Shown: in pieces, positions 36,441-46,202 of the stretch
Layout of the letters: each line of letters starts with the position of its first letter
How positions within the stretch are numbered: the first letter of the stretch is position 1
Assembly: GCF_002377905.1 (NCBI RefSeq)
Contig: NZ_DFQS01000050.1
Location: forward strand, 62,001 to 126,000
Source of the DNA: Psychrobacter sp. UBA3483
GTDB lineage: Bacteria > Pseudomonadota > Gammaproteobacteria > Pseudomonadales > Moraxellaceae
DNA: 64,000 nucleotides
Reading direction: 5' to 3'
Notes under the pieces: generated by a model
Told to the model about the DNA's origin: nothing
Database searches by the model: none
Seen by the model: only the letters and a program-made list of their open reading frames with translations
Made by a program: the position numbers and the translations under genes

Positions 36441-36651
36441 AAAAATTCCTAGTACGATGTTATAAAATCAAAGTGATAAAGCGTTATAAATTAACAGGGT
36501 CGTCGCGACGTCAACAGCTATGTTGGCAGACGAAAAGATGACGTTATCCTAACGTGACAGCGGCGCAATAGCAAGATTCACCAAGCTATTACGCCGCTAC
36601 TTTCGCAAGATTTAATGCTAAAAGTTTAGTGCTAAAAGTTTGCTGCTGACT

Positions 36652-38433
36652 TTATTCTAACCCTTCCATCTTACGCAATTCTTTACGCAGGATTTTGCCG
36701 ACGTTTGATTTTGGTAATTCATCAACGAACTGGATATGACGCGGACGCTTATAACCGGTTAATTGCTTTTTGCCAAATTCAATCAGCTCTTGCTCGGTTA
36801 CCTCGCCTTTTTTGACCACAAACAGCTTAGGATCTTCGCCGCGCTCGTCATTAGGAATACCGATAGCGCCGCATTCTACCACATTTGGATGCTCACTCAT
36901 GGCCTCTTCGATTTCATTTGGATAAACGTTAAAGCCTGACACCAAAATCATGTCTTTTTTGCGATCAACGATTTTTATAAAGCCTTTTTCGTCCATGATA
37001 CCGATATCGCCCGTTTTCAAAAAACCATTTGCGGTAAAGGTTTCAGCCGTTTCTTGTGGACGATTTTGATAGCCAATCATGACTTGAGGCCCTTTGACAC
37101 AGATTTCGCCGCGATCACCGAGTGCAACTTCATTTTCATCATCATCGATTAAAATAATGTCGGTGCTAGAGGCAGGAATACCGATTTTACCGGTAAACTC
37201 AGAGATAGTCATGGGGTTAAAGGCCACCACAGGTGAGGTTTCAGACAAGCCGTAACCCTCGACAATAGGTAAACCGGTGATTTTATGCCACTCTTTTGCC
37301 ACGCTTGGCAAGACCGACATACCGCCGCCAATCGAGGCTTTCAGATTAGAGAAATCTAAATCGGCAAAGCCTTCTTTATGTACTAAACCGTTAAATAAAG
37401 TATTTACTGCAGGGATAAATGCCGGTTTATATTTACCCATCTCTTTAATCAAACCGTCTAAATCACGTGGATTTGGAATCAGCAGACCAGCATAACCTTG
37501 GTACATACCGTACATACCACAAACCATAAACGAGAACACATGGTATAGCGGTAGTGCGGTCAAAATCACATCGTTAGCATCGACATCATCATCGAAAGCA
37601 CTGTTCATCAGGACACTGATTTGGAGCATATTGGCGACTAAGTTGCCATGTGACAACATCGCGCCTTTGGCAACACCGGTGGTACCGCCCGTATATTGCA
37701 ACAAGGCCACATCGCTTAAGTTTAAATCAGGACGCTTATACTTGCTCGCTGAGATAGCATTTAACGCCTGTTTGAAGCTTGTGCTACCAGGCAAGCGGTA
37801 GGCCGGAATCATCTTTTTCACGTGGCGCGCAACAAGATTGACGACGGTGCCTTTGACCAAACCAAGCATATCGCCCAATTTACAGACGATAACGTGCTGC
37901 ACTTGACCTTTGTCTTCGGCTTCTTGGTAAGTTTTGGCAAAATTCTCAACGATAAATAACGCTTTGGCACCGCTATCGTTTAGCTGATGCGACAACTCGC
38001 GACTGGTATATAGCGGGTTGACGTTGACCAAAATCATGCCAGCGCGGATGATACCGAGCATCACAATAGGATACTGCAAGATGTTGGGCATCATAACGGC
38101 AACTTTGTCACCTTTGACCAATCCTAATGACTGCAAATAACTGGCGATTTGGCGGCTGTATAAATCTAACTGCTTAAAGGTGATTGACGAACCCATGCAA
38201 ATATAAGCAGGTTTTTGCCCATAACGGCTAAAATTACGTTCGAACACTTCCAGTAAAGACGTATTGTCTTCTGGCATATCGATGGTTGCATTGATGCCAT
38301 AACGCTCATACGCGCCTAACCACGGACTGTCGCTGTCTATCGTCGGCATGGTAGGAAAGGTATTTTCAACCATTGATTGGTTATCTGCCGCAGCGTTATG
38401 GTTTTTGGCTTCTTTATTGGTACTGTCCGTCAT
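36652..38433 (-). CDS. fadD: Long-chain acyl-CoA synthetase (FadD paralogue 1)
   Basis: Activates fatty acids to acyl-CoA with ATP, membrane-associated. 593 residues against 561 in E. coli FadD. ANL-superfamily motifs: the P-loop YTGGTTGVAKGAMLSH, the adenine-binding VEGYGLSETSPV, the TGDIGIMDEKGFIKIVDRKKDMI hinge region and the C-terminal LPKSNVGKILRKELR with the catalytic lysine. The first 45 residues are a polar extension absent from paralogue 2. The ribosome site AGGGAAG is good. It is the second of two tandem fadD genes; 483 nt with a terminator separates them, so they are transcribed independently. Confidence 0.95.
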   Translation of the reverse strand: MTDSTNKEAKNHNAAADNQSMVENTFPTMPTIDSDSPWLGAYERYGINATIDMPEDNTSLLEVFERNFSRYGQKPAYICMGSSITFKQLDLYSRQIASYLQSLGLVKGDKVAVMMPNILQYPIVMLGIIRAGMILVNVNPLYTSRELSHQLNDSGAKALFIVENFAKTYQEAEDKGQVQHVIVCKLGDMLGLVKGTVVNLVARHVKKMIPAYRLPGSTSFKQALNAISASKYKRPDLNLSDVALLQYTGGTTGVAKGAMLSHGNLVANMLQISVLMNSAFDDDVDANDVILTALPLYHVFSFMVCGMYGMYQGYAGLLIPNPRDLDGLIKEMGKYKPAFIPAVNTLFNGLVHKEGFADLDFSNLKASIGGGMSVLPSVAKEWHKITGLPIVEGYGLSETSPVVAFNPMTISEFTGKIGIPASSTDIILIDDDENEVALGDRGEICVKGPQVMIGYQNRPQETAETFTANGFLKTGDIGIMDEKGFIKIVDRKKDMILVSGFNVYPNEIEEAMSEHPNVVECGAIGIPNDERGEDPKLFVVKKGEVTEQELIEFGKKQLTGYKRPRHIQFVDELPKSNVGKILRKELRKMEGLE

Positions 38434-38916
38434 AATCTTCCCTAAATATTACTGTTAGTAAGTTGCTATTAAAATTTATTAAATAGAATCACCGTGGTTT
38501 ACAATCACTTATTTATAAAAGCAAAAACTTGTGAATAAGAAGTCTTATGACATAAGAAACTGCTTATTCAAGAGAATTTGCCATTCACAAACTTTTAAGT
38601 TAAAAATCCCTAGTCATATAAAGCCATGCCCGAGGGTGTTCATGATGATAATTTGCTACGTTTATCGTCAAATACAAAGGTTAAGTAAAAAATCTATGGG
38701 CAAGAACTATAGCAGTTTTGCGCCCAGTTCTCTATGAATACTAGCAAACCCTCATAGAAAAACAAAAAAAATGATAAGGTCATTTGCATAAGACCTTATC
38801 ATCTTTCACTATTAGCCTATCAAATATCAAGATGTTTTTATCAATGCTCAGTATTGATAAATCGCTATAAAAAGCCCGCTAAATTTGGTATTGGACTGTT
38901 TATGATATGAGACGGT
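38434..38916. other. Intergenic region between the two fadD genes
   Basis: A 483-nt spacer that holds the terminator of the upstream fadD (38763-38802, minus strand) and presumably the promoter of the downstream one. A 68-codon plus-strand frame in it has no ribosome site and is not called. Confidence 0.5.
38763..38802 (-). terminator. Rho-independent terminator after fadD paralogue 2
   Basis: A perfect 11-bp stem, ATGATAAGGTC (38771-38781) with GACCTTATCAT (38792-38802); on the minus strand it is followed by eight T. Confidence 0.88.
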
Positions 38917-40644
38917 TTAAGCGTGTTTATTCTCTTCAAAAGCGCGTAAGTCTTTATGTAAAATCTTACCGACGTTAGATTTTGGCAGCTCGTCGATAAA
39001 TTCAACATAACGAGGACGCTTATAACCGGTGAGGTTTTCTTTGGCATAAGCAAGTACTTCCTCTTTAGTCAGGCTGTCATCACTACGTACGACAAAAATC
39101 TTCGGCACTTCGCCGCTCTTTTCGTCATCGATACCGATAACGCCGCATTCCAAAATCTTTGGATGACCAGACATCACATCTTCCACTTCGTTTGGATAAA
39201 CGTTAAAGCCTGAAACCAAAATCATATTCTTTTTGCGATCGACAATTTTAAAGTAGCCTTCTTCATCCATCACGCCGATATCGCCGGTACGGAAATAGCC
39301 ATCAGCCGTCATGACCTCAGCCGTCGCATCTTCGCGTTTCCAGTAGCCTTTCATGACCTGCGGACCACGAACACAGATTTCGCCGCGCTCGCCAATTGGC
39401 AACTCATTACCTTCTTCGTCCAAGATGGCCATGTCAGTCGCTGGCATCGGTAGACCAATATTTCCTGAGAACTTGCCGGTACCTTGCGGATTTGCCGACG
39501 CGACAGGAGATGTCTCTGATAAACCATAACCTTGCACGATAATATTGCCGGTTATTTTTTCCCACTTAGTCGCCGTGTCTTTTAATACTGCCATACCGCC
39601 GCCCATCGACATCTCAAGCTTGCTATGATCCAACGCTTGAAATGCTTCGCTATTGGCAAGCGCATTAAATAGCGTGTTGACCGCTGGGAAAAACGCCGGT
39701 GGATAGTCTTTATAAGCCTTGATCAAGCTTGCACCATCACGTGGATTTGGTACCAGCAGACCGATACAACCACTGTATAAACCGTACATACCGCAAACGG
39801 TAAATGAGAAAATATGATACAGCGGCAAGGCCGTCATAATAACCGGCTGCTCGTTACGCTCTTGGAATTTATCAAACGCATCGCCAAGATAAGTGTCACA
39901 TTGAATAAGGTTGGCGACCAAGTTGCCATGCGTCAGCATCGCGCCTTTGGCAACACCTGTGGTGCCACCGGTATATTGTAGTACCGCTACATCATCAAGA
40001 CCAATATTGGTTGGGCGTTTATAATTTTTGGCAGATAATTTATTGAGCGCTTTTTTAAAGTTTACGCTACCGTTAACTTTATAATCAGGGACCAATTTTT
40101 TGACGTGGCGCACGACCGCATTCACAATAAAGCCTTTTAGCGGGCTCATCAAATCGCCCATCGAGGTAATGACAACATGATCAACCAAGTCTTTACCGAT
40201 GTCTTGATAGGTTTTGGCAAAGTTTTCTAGGATAAACAGCACTTTGGTATCAGAGTCTTTTAACTGATGTTCAAGCTCTTTGGTGGTATAAAGTGGATTG
40301 ACATTGACCAAGGTCATGCCAGCGCGTAGCACCCCTAGTACAGCGACCGGTAGCTGCAAGATATTGGGCATCATAACCGCTACTTTATCGCCCTTTTGTA
40401 GGCCAAGCGACTGCAGGTAAGCGGCAATTTGTTTGCTATAACGGTCTAAATCTTCATAAGAAAGCTTCACATCCATGCACACAAAAGCGGTACGACCTGC
40501 ATGGGTAACGAAATTCTGTTCGAGGATATCAATCAAAGAAGTATTGGCGGGCGGCATATCAATGTCGTATTGGATGCCAAGTTTTTCGTAAGTTTTTACC
40601 CACGGTTTGTCATCACGACGAATTACGTTACCTTGATTTTCCAT
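38917..40644 (-). CDS. fadD: Long-chain acyl-CoA synthetase (FadD paralogue 2)
   Basis: Same reaction as its neighbour. 575 residues. ANL motifs: YTGGTTGVAKGAMLTH, VQGYGLSETSPV, TGDIGVMDEEGYFKIVDRKKNMI and LPKSNVGKILHKDLR with the catalytic lysine. Large parts are identical to paralogue 1 (for instance KDMI/KNMILVSGFNVYPNE and the LVNVNPLYT segment), so the pair arose by duplication, but they differ throughout the N-terminal half; in Pseudomonas the comparable tandem pair (fadD1/fadD2) differs in chain-length preference. AGGAG stands ten bases before the ATG. Divergent from parC. Confidence 0.95.
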   Translation of the reverse strand: MENQGNVIRRDDKPWVKTYEKLGIQYDIDMPPANTSLIDILEQNFVTHAGRTAFVCMDVKLSYEDLDRYSKQIAAYLQSLGLQKGDKVAVMMPNILQLPVAVLGVLRAGMTLVNVNPLYTTKELEHQLKDSDTKVLFILENFAKTYQDIGKDLVDHVVITSMGDLMSPLKGFIVNAVVRHVKKLVPDYKVNGSVNFKKALNKLSAKNYKRPTNIGLDDVAVLQYTGGTTGVAKGAMLTHGNLVANLIQCDTYLGDAFDKFQERNEQPVIMTALPLYHIFSFTVCGMYGLYSGCIGLLVPNPRDGASLIKAYKDYPPAFFPAVNTLFNALANSEAFQALDHSKLEMSMGGGMAVLKDTATKWEKITGNIIVQGYGLSETSPVASANPQGTGKFSGNIGLPMPATDMAILDEEGNELPIGERGEICVRGPQVMKGYWKREDATAEVMTADGYFRTGDIGVMDEEGYFKIVDRKKNMILVSGFNVYPNEVEDVMSGHPKILECGVIGIDDEKSGEVPKIFVVRSDDSLTKEEVLAYAKENLTGYKRPRYVEFIDELPKSNVGKILHKDLRAFEENKHA

Positions 40645-41244
40645 AATCTTACTGCTCCTAATAATAGTGTGCTGGTATCAATCCATTCCTAACCCAAAAG
40701 GTCAAACATACCAAATATCGCCGTACAGCCAACCATTGATATAACACAAGTAATGGTGGGCAGCTGACGATATAAAATATGGCGAAGGATCAACAATATA
40801 GCGGTAAATAGCCCTTTGTTGATAACATACACACTTTATACAAACTACTCAATACAAAAGATTGAAACTTGAGTTCTTAAACTTACTTGACGGTGTATAT
40901 ATTCATTAAAATCAGTAACTTAAATACCAATACCCGCTACAATAGCCACTTTTTTTATAATAGATATTTGTTTGTTATTAGTAAATTCGTCATTTTTATC
41001 GTTATTTATCGAAATTTTTAAAACTATAAATCCGTCGCGTTGCTATTATTTGCTAAACACCTCATGCTAAACATCTTAGAGTAAGAATGTTATATCAAGC
41101 GCGTCACGACCTGTCGTCTATTCTGACTTATGCCTTTTTAATTCTGCCAATATCCTTTACGATAGCACTATCTTATTGCTCCCTATTTTATCGATATACA
41201 CTTATTAAAAACCTTTTTTAAGAATCAAAAGCGAACCCTATTTT
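40645..41244. other. Divergent intergenic region, fadD / parC
   Basis: A 600-nt AT-rich spacer. It contains a short direct repeat GCTAAACA(C/T)CT (near 41052 and 41066). No ORF, hairpin or promoter good enough to call; it must hold the promoters of both flanking genes. Confidence 0.5.
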
Positions 41245-43566
41245 ATGTCCGATGTTATTGATCATACGATTGACCCTATTATCCCCAATGAACCGATGGA
41301 TACCCGCTCCGTGGCGGAATTCACCGAGCAAGCTTATCTTAACTATGCCATGTACGTCATCATGGATCGCGCGTTGCCCAATATCGCCGACGGTCTAAAA
41401 CCCGTACAGCGCCGTATCGTTTATGCGATGAGTGAGCTTGGCTTGAAATCGACCGCTAAAGCCAAAAAATCAGCGCGTACGGTCGGTGACGTCTTGGGTA
41501 AATATCATCCGCATGGCGATAGTGCCTGTTATGAGGCGATGGTGCTGATGGCACAGCCGTTTAGTTATCGCTATCCGCTGATTACCGGTCAAGGCAACTG
41601 GGGCAGTCCTGATGATCCCAAATCCTTTGCTGCCATGCGTTATACCGAAGCCAAAATGTCGGCTTATGCCAATACCTTGCTTGCTGAGCTTGGTCAAGGC
41701 ACGGTCGATTGGCAAGATAACTTCGATGGCACCATGCAAGAGCCGGTCACCCTGCCCGCGCGCTTGCCCAATATTTTATTGAATGGTACAACGGGTATCG
41801 CCGTCGGTATGGCAACCGATATTCCGCCGCATAACCTTAATGAAGTAGTACGCGCCGCTATTCGTCTGCTAAAAAATCCTGAGCTATCGGTTAAACAATT
41901 AACCCAATCGATACCAGCGCCTGACTTGCCAACGCCTGCTGAAATCATCACCAGTAAAAAAGACTTACAGGCGATGTATGAAAGCGGTCGTGGCAGTTAT
42001 AAAATGCGCGCCACTTTCCATATTGATCCCAAAGAGAAAAATCTCGTCATCATCGACGCGCTTCCTTATCAAGTGTCAGGCAATAAGATTCAAGAGCAAA
42101 TCGCTAAACTCATGATGGATAAAAAGCTGCCATGGGTGATTGATATCCATGACGAATCAGACCACGAAAACGCTTGCCGTATCGTGCTTGAACTACGTTC
42201 ATCGCGCGTCGATGTCGAACGTGTCATGAGTCATTTATTTGCCAGTACTGACCTTGAGAGCAATTACCGCGTCAACATGAATATGATTGGTTTAAATGGT
42301 AAGCCGCAGGTCAAAAACCTCAAAGAAATTCTAGAAGAATGGCTCGTCTGTCGCCGCTCAGTGGTCACGCGCCGTCTGCAATATCGCCTCGATAAAATTG
42401 ATAAACGCTTGCATATTCTCGCAGGTTTACTAATTGCCTATCTGAATATCGATGAAGTCATTCGTATCATTCGTGAAGAAGACGATCCAAAATTATCATT
42501 GATGCAAGGCTATGATCTGACTGAAATCCAAGCCAATGCTATCTTGGATATTCGTCTGCGCCAGCTGGCAAGACTAGAAGAGATTGAGCTGCGCCGCGAG
42601 CAAGATGAGCTGGCTGCCGAACGTGCCATCATTCAAGAATACTTGAACAATCCAGACAGCCTGACCAATCTGATGATTGACGAGCTTAGCGCCGACATGA
42701 AGGAACACGGCAACGAGCGCGTATCGCAATTAGCAGAACGCGAGGAAGCGCAAGCACTCAAAGAGTCTGACCTCGTACCAAGCGAGCCTGTCACCGCTAT
42801 CTTATCGAAAGCGGGCTGGATTCGCGCTGCCAAAGGTCACGACGTCGATGCTGCTGGCATGACTTATCGCTCAGGTGATAGCTATCAAGCGCATGTACGT
42901 GCTAAATCCAATGAAAGAATTTACGTACTCGACAGCACTGGGCGCAGCTATAGTATCGACGCCCATAGCCTCGCCTCGGCTCGTGGTCAAGGCGATCCGC
43001 TGACCAGCGTACTCAAACCCCCAGCAGGCGCCAGCTTTGAGCAGCTATTAACGGGCGATAATAACCAACGTATCATTCTCGCAAGTTCAGCAGGTTATGG
43101 TTTTATCAACACCATCGGTAATCTAGATAGCAATCAAAAAGCGGGGAAAAACATCATCAACTTAGCAACTGATAGCCGCTTGCTACCTGTTGCGCGGATC
43201 GATGCGCCAGCGGATATGACTGCCAATGCTAATAATGAGAATGCCGAAGATGAAAGCAACAATGTAAGTGCGACGCCTGATCATCTCGCTGTCGTAACCA
43301 ATGCGGGCTATCTATTGATATTTGCTCTTGATGACTTGCCTGAACAGGCTCGTGGTAAGGGTAATAAGCTGATCAAATTAAAAGACGGTGAAGAGGTGCT
43401 TGCTATCACGCCACTTAGTCAGCAAGACAGCCTAGTCATCACTGCTGGTAAACGTCATGTGACGCTAAAACCAAATGATTTGGCTAATTATACCGGCACT
43501 CGCGGTAATCGCGGCGGGCAGTTGCCAAGAGGCTTTCAGAATGTGACGAGTGTTGAGATTGGTTAA
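41245..43566 (+). CDS. parC: DNA topoisomerase IV subunit A
   Basis: With ParE it decatenates daughter chromosomes. 773 residues, close to E. coli ParC (752). The DNA-cleaving tyrosine is Y133 in AAMRYTEAKM. The quinolone-determining positions are S93 and E97 in HPHGDSACYEA, the sensitive wild-type residues. Then follow the tower and coiled-coil parts (LLIAYLNIDEVIRIIREEDDP, AILDIRLRQLARLEE) and a shortened beta-pinwheel C-terminus, which together with GDSACYE marks it as ParC rather than GyrA (no GyrA-box). The ribosome site is weak. parE is not in the window. A terminator follows. Confidence 0.97.
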   Translation: MSDVIDHTIDPIIPNEPMDTRSVAEFTEQAYLNYAMYVIMDRALPNIADGLKPVQRRIVYAMSELGLKSTAKAKKSARTVGDVLGKYHPHGDSACYEAMVLMAQPFSYRYPLITGQGNWGSPDDPKSFAAMRYTEAKMSAYANTLLAELGQGTVDWQDNFDGTMQEPVTLPARLPNILLNGTTGIAVGMATDIPPHNLNEVVRAAIRLLKNPELSVKQLTQSIPAPDLPTPAEIITSKKDLQAMYESGRGSYKMRATFHIDPKEKNLVIIDALPYQVSGNKIQEQIAKLMMDKKLPWVIDIHDESDHENACRIVLELRSSRVDVERVMSHLFASTDLESNYRVNMNMIGLNGKPQVKNLKEILEEWLVCRRSVVTRRLQYRLDKIDKRLHILAGLLIAYLNIDEVIRIIREEDDPKLSLMQGYDLTEIQANAILDIRLRQLARLEEIELRREQDELAAERAIIQEYLNNPDSLTNLMIDELSADMKEHGNERVSQLAEREEAQALKESDLVPSEPVTAILSKAGWIRAAKGHDVDAAGMTYRSGDSYQAHVRAKSNERIYVLDSTGRSYSIDAHSLASARGQGDPLTSVLKPPAGASFEQLLTGDNNQRIILASSAGYGFINTIGNLDSNQKAGKNIINLATDSRLLPVARIDAPADMTANANNENAEDESNNVSATPDHLAVVTNAGYLLIFALDDLPEQARGKGNKLIKLKDGEEVLAITPLSQQDSLVITAGKRHVTLKPNDLANYTGTRGNRGGQLPRGFQNVTSVEIG

Positions 43567-43623
43567 TAATAGCTATGCTTGGCATACTAGTCTTTAACAT
43601 TTAAAGCTTAAAATACTTTTAAC

Positions 43624-43661
43624 AAAAAGCCGCTTATACACAAGGTATAAGGGGCTTTTTT
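43624..43661 (+). terminator. Rho-independent terminator after parC
   Basis: Stem GCCGCTTATA with TATAAGGGGC (one mismatch), followed by TTTTTT and preceded by AAAAA. Confidence 0.87.
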
Positions 43662-43708
43662 AGGCAAGCTAAAACAGAGGACAATTATGGTCAAAAAACA
43701 TTACTCAT

Positions 43709-44251
43709 CTAAAAATTGTTGGATTCGGTATCTGCAAAAACTGCTGTCAAAAAGCTTTCAATCTGAGTACTTGTCATTAGATAGGGATTATAGTCAGAAC
43801 CTGCTGAGAAGCTTTTTAAGGCATATTCTTTATCTTCAGCGCTTGATGTTAGATATTTAACTAAAAACCCATTCCATTGCCGCGATTCAATTTCCTCTAT
43901 ATTAACAATATTAGGGGAAATGGTTGAATGCTTGTCCAGTATTTTCCCTAAGGCAATATTGATAGCAGACCTTGTGCTTTGAAAACTTTGAACGAAATAA
44001 CCTTCGCTAATGACCAAAGCGGAAACGATATTGTCTTCTTCAAAATATCTTCGCCAATACTCATATGCACGAGTCAGCTCGATTCCCGAATCTAGGTCAA
44101 TATTTTTGGCGACATATTCATGTTGATAAGAATATGCTCGCCATTTCTTTTTTTCTCTTCGAGGGTATGACCTGTCATTATGTGCATAAGGAACCTTATG
44201 GATAAAAAGCTTGTTTAAGCTAAGATACACTTTATTATAAAAAATAATCAA
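43709..44251 (-). CDS. Unrecognised protein, islet gene 1
   Basis: About 180 residues, soluble and charged; no membrane segment, signal peptide or known motif is seen. The core (WRAYSYQHEYVAKNIDLDSG, then YEYWRRYFEEDNIVSALV) looks folded and helical. The start is doubtful: the open frame begins at a TTG at 44251 with no ribosome site, and a GTG at codon 8 is as likely; no ATG is available before the last quarter. On the minus strand the ATG at 44266 opens a tiny frame (MQKPY) whose stop overlaps the TTG. The gene is richer in A and T than its neighbours and lies with the next gene between parC and a hemerythrin gene, so transfer is possible. Confidence 0.55.
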   Translation of the reverse strand: MIIFYNKVYLSLNKLFIHKVPYAHNDRSYPRREKKKWRAYSYQHEYVAKNIDLDSGIELTRAYEYWRRYFEEDNIVSALVISEGYFVQSFQSTRSAINIALGKILDKHSTISPNIVNIEEIESRQWNGFLVKYLTSSAEDKEYALKSFSAGSDYNPYLMTSTQIESFLTAVFADTESNNF

Positions 44252-44353
44252 TAAGGTTTTTGCATTTTGACCAATTTTCTATCACCTATCGTGATTTCTT
44301 AGGCTTGTAGCTATCGTAGATACCATCTTGTACAGCTTACTCTGACACTTGAA

Positions 44354-45142
44354 CTAACTAAATATATTGATGCCAAAAGTATCTACAATAAACATGGTCG
44401 CACTCAATAATACACCGATGAATAAACACAGTTTCATGCCAAACGGCATATATTTAAAGGGTATTTGGGTAACACCGTATAGATGCAGGTTTTCAGCTTT
44501 GCTAATGGGATAAAACATTATCCCAGCAGCGAGCATAAACGTAAACGGTGCTAAAAAGTAAAAGTGCTTTAGTTTTGTTGGCATATCAGCAGTATACAAA
44601 TTCATCGTATAGGCACTGATTAACATAATAAATAGCGCAATAAAACGACTGGCTAAACGGGACTGAGCAAATTGCTTGGCATGTCTTTGTACATCATATA
44701 CCCGTTGCGTCTGTGTTTTAATGACAGGGTCTGGATAAAGTTGTTGCTGCGCTTTGATAACAGAGATTAATCTTCCTTTCCTGACAAAGCTAATTATTGA
44801 CGAGTACGCCCAATATGCTAAGCCTGCGCTCATAAGAAGCAGCCACCATGTTGCACTGGGGTTGGAGTAGGTCGCCCACACCATCAAGATGACTATGAAT
44901 AATATCAATATCGTAACGAAAAACTGTAATAAATCACTTATTCGACTAGACTGCAAGCTAAACAATATAATGCGCTTTCGAGAAGCGAATGTGGGAGACT
45001 CTGCACCTAGTGGAATATCGCCCGTAAGTTTTTGACCAATAATTCTGAATGTACCCTTTATACTGCTATCATTTAAACCCGCTCCATAATGTAGCACCTC
45101 AAGAAGCGCATCAATGCGAGCTTGTTCTTTATTATTAAACAC
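44354..45142 (-). CDS. Unrecognised membrane protein, islet gene 2
   Basis: 262 residues with about six hydrophobic segments: two close together at about 73-115 (LLQFFVTILILFIVILMVWA and WWLLLMSAGLAYWAYSSI), one at about 165-182 (FIALFIMLISAYTMNL), one at about 193-213 (YFLAPFTFMLAAGIMFYP) and one at the C-terminus (KLCLFIGVLLSATMFIVDTF). The first 70 residues are soluble. I do not recognise the family. The start is a GTG with AAAGGA nine bases upstream, a credible site. It precedes islet gene 1 by about 100 nt on the same strand, perhaps as an operon. Confidence 0.7.
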   Translation of the reverse strand: MFNNKEQARIDALLEVLHYGAGLNDSSIKGTFRIIGQKLTGDIPLGAESPTFASRKRIILFSLQSSRISDLLQFFVTILILFIVILMVWATYSNPSATWWLLLMSAGLAYWAYSSIISFVRKGRLISVIKAQQQLYPDPVIKTQTQRVYDVQRHAKQFAQSRLASRFIALFIMLISAYTMNLYTADMPTKLKHFYFLAPFTFMLAAGIMFYPISKAENLHLYGVTQIPFKYMPFGMKLCLFIGVLLSATMFIVDTFGINIFS

Positions 45143-45257
45143 AATATCAATTCCTTTGAGGTCACTTCTCAGAATTTTAGGAGTAGTTTTTGCATTTTAC
45201 AAGCTGCAACGTTGTTTCATTAATGAATAGAACAATTTAAGGCCCAATACTCAAATC

Positions 45258-45857
45258 CTAACCCTGCCTCAACCCCAAAATCGGAATCACTAAATCTTCC
45301 TCATCAGTCAAATGTTGCGAGAGTAAATCGGTCGCCTCCACCAAAGTCTGATGCAATTGTTCTGCCAGCATTTTATCCTCAACCTCACTTCTCGCCAACG
45401 TATCGTTTTGCACTTGCAACTTATCAAGTAGCGCATCCAAGCGTACATGGTCGCGACCCAATATCTCAAACCCTGCCTGTAACTGCGGATACATCCGAAT
45501 AAACTCAGGGAAAAACCCCTCATCCTCGACGCCATGATGCTGATGCAATTTGAGAATGTGCATACTGATACGTTTGAGTAGCTGCGAGCGATATTCTGCC
45601 CAGTCGTACTCGCCAGATTGATAAGCCTCACTTATCTGTGTCAAGATACGCTGACGCTTGCGTATGTTAGTATGTACTTTTAGCCAGCCCGATGTTTTGT
45701 AAGCATAATCTGCGCTAAACCATTGATCTGGCGGTAGCTTGTTGAATAAGAACAACCAATCCGTCTCAAGCCGACTGTCAGGATGACGCGGTGATAGAAT
45801 AAATAAGTCATCGTCTAAAGATTTTCGGCTAGCAGTGTTATTAGTAGATACGGGCAT
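45258..45857 (-). CDS. Hemerythrin HHE domain protein
   Basis: 199 residues from the ATG at 45857, chosen for AAGGA eight bases upstream; the open frame runs on to 45950. The four-helix non-haem di-iron layout is visible: H100 and the pair H107-H108 with E111 (HQHHGVEDEGFF), H137 with D141 (GRDHVRLDALLD), and H182 with E186/E187 (SQHLTDEEDLVIP). Such domains bind oxygen, NO or iron or sense them; the specific role cannot be read. Helical N-terminus of about 85 residues, no signal peptide. Single gene. Confidence 0.88.
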   Translation of the reverse strand: MPVSTNNTASRKSLDDDLFILSPRHPDSRLETDWLFLFNKLPPDQWFSADYAYKTSGWLKVHTNIRKRQRILTQISEAYQSGEYDWAEYRSQLLKRISMHILKLHQHHGVEDEGFFPEFIRMYPQLQAGFEILGRDHVRLDALLDKLQVQNDTLARSEVEDKMLAEQLHQTLVEATDLLSQHLTDEEDLVIPILGLRQG

Positions 45858-46202
45858 TATATTATCCTTATCGCACAGTTTCGCATTGTATGAATTTATT
45901 AATAATACTAAACCTAGTAAACATGGTGTTAAAGGTTTATATAAAGCCAAAAGGAAAAAAAATCAACCGTTTACGGGCTAGCGCGTTTTAAATAGGCAAG
46001 GCAAAAAACGAATTAAAAAGGTTACATAAATGAGCCACAACCACTCTATTGCTGTATTTTTAGCCCTATAAAATGGATACTTACTCATAAATCCAAACAA
46101 CATTATTAGTACTAAACCTTAAAATTATTCAGCAAATCTCAACGACTCTGAACACTTGCTTTAAACACCTAAATAGTCGTTTTTCAAATATAAAGGATAC
46201 TC
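45858..46202. other. Divergent intergenic region, hemerythrin / Cof-type gene
   Basis: A 345-nt AT-rich spacer. I see no ORF, hairpin or promoter good enough to call. Confidence 0.5.

Noticed and set aside
38531..38737. 68-codon plus-strand frame between the fadD genes
   Set aside because: No ribosome site, GTG start, composition of random AT-rich DNA.
41521..41535. Possible quinolone-resistance change in ParC
   Set aside because: S93 and E97 are the wild-type residues; no known resistance substitution is seen at these positions.
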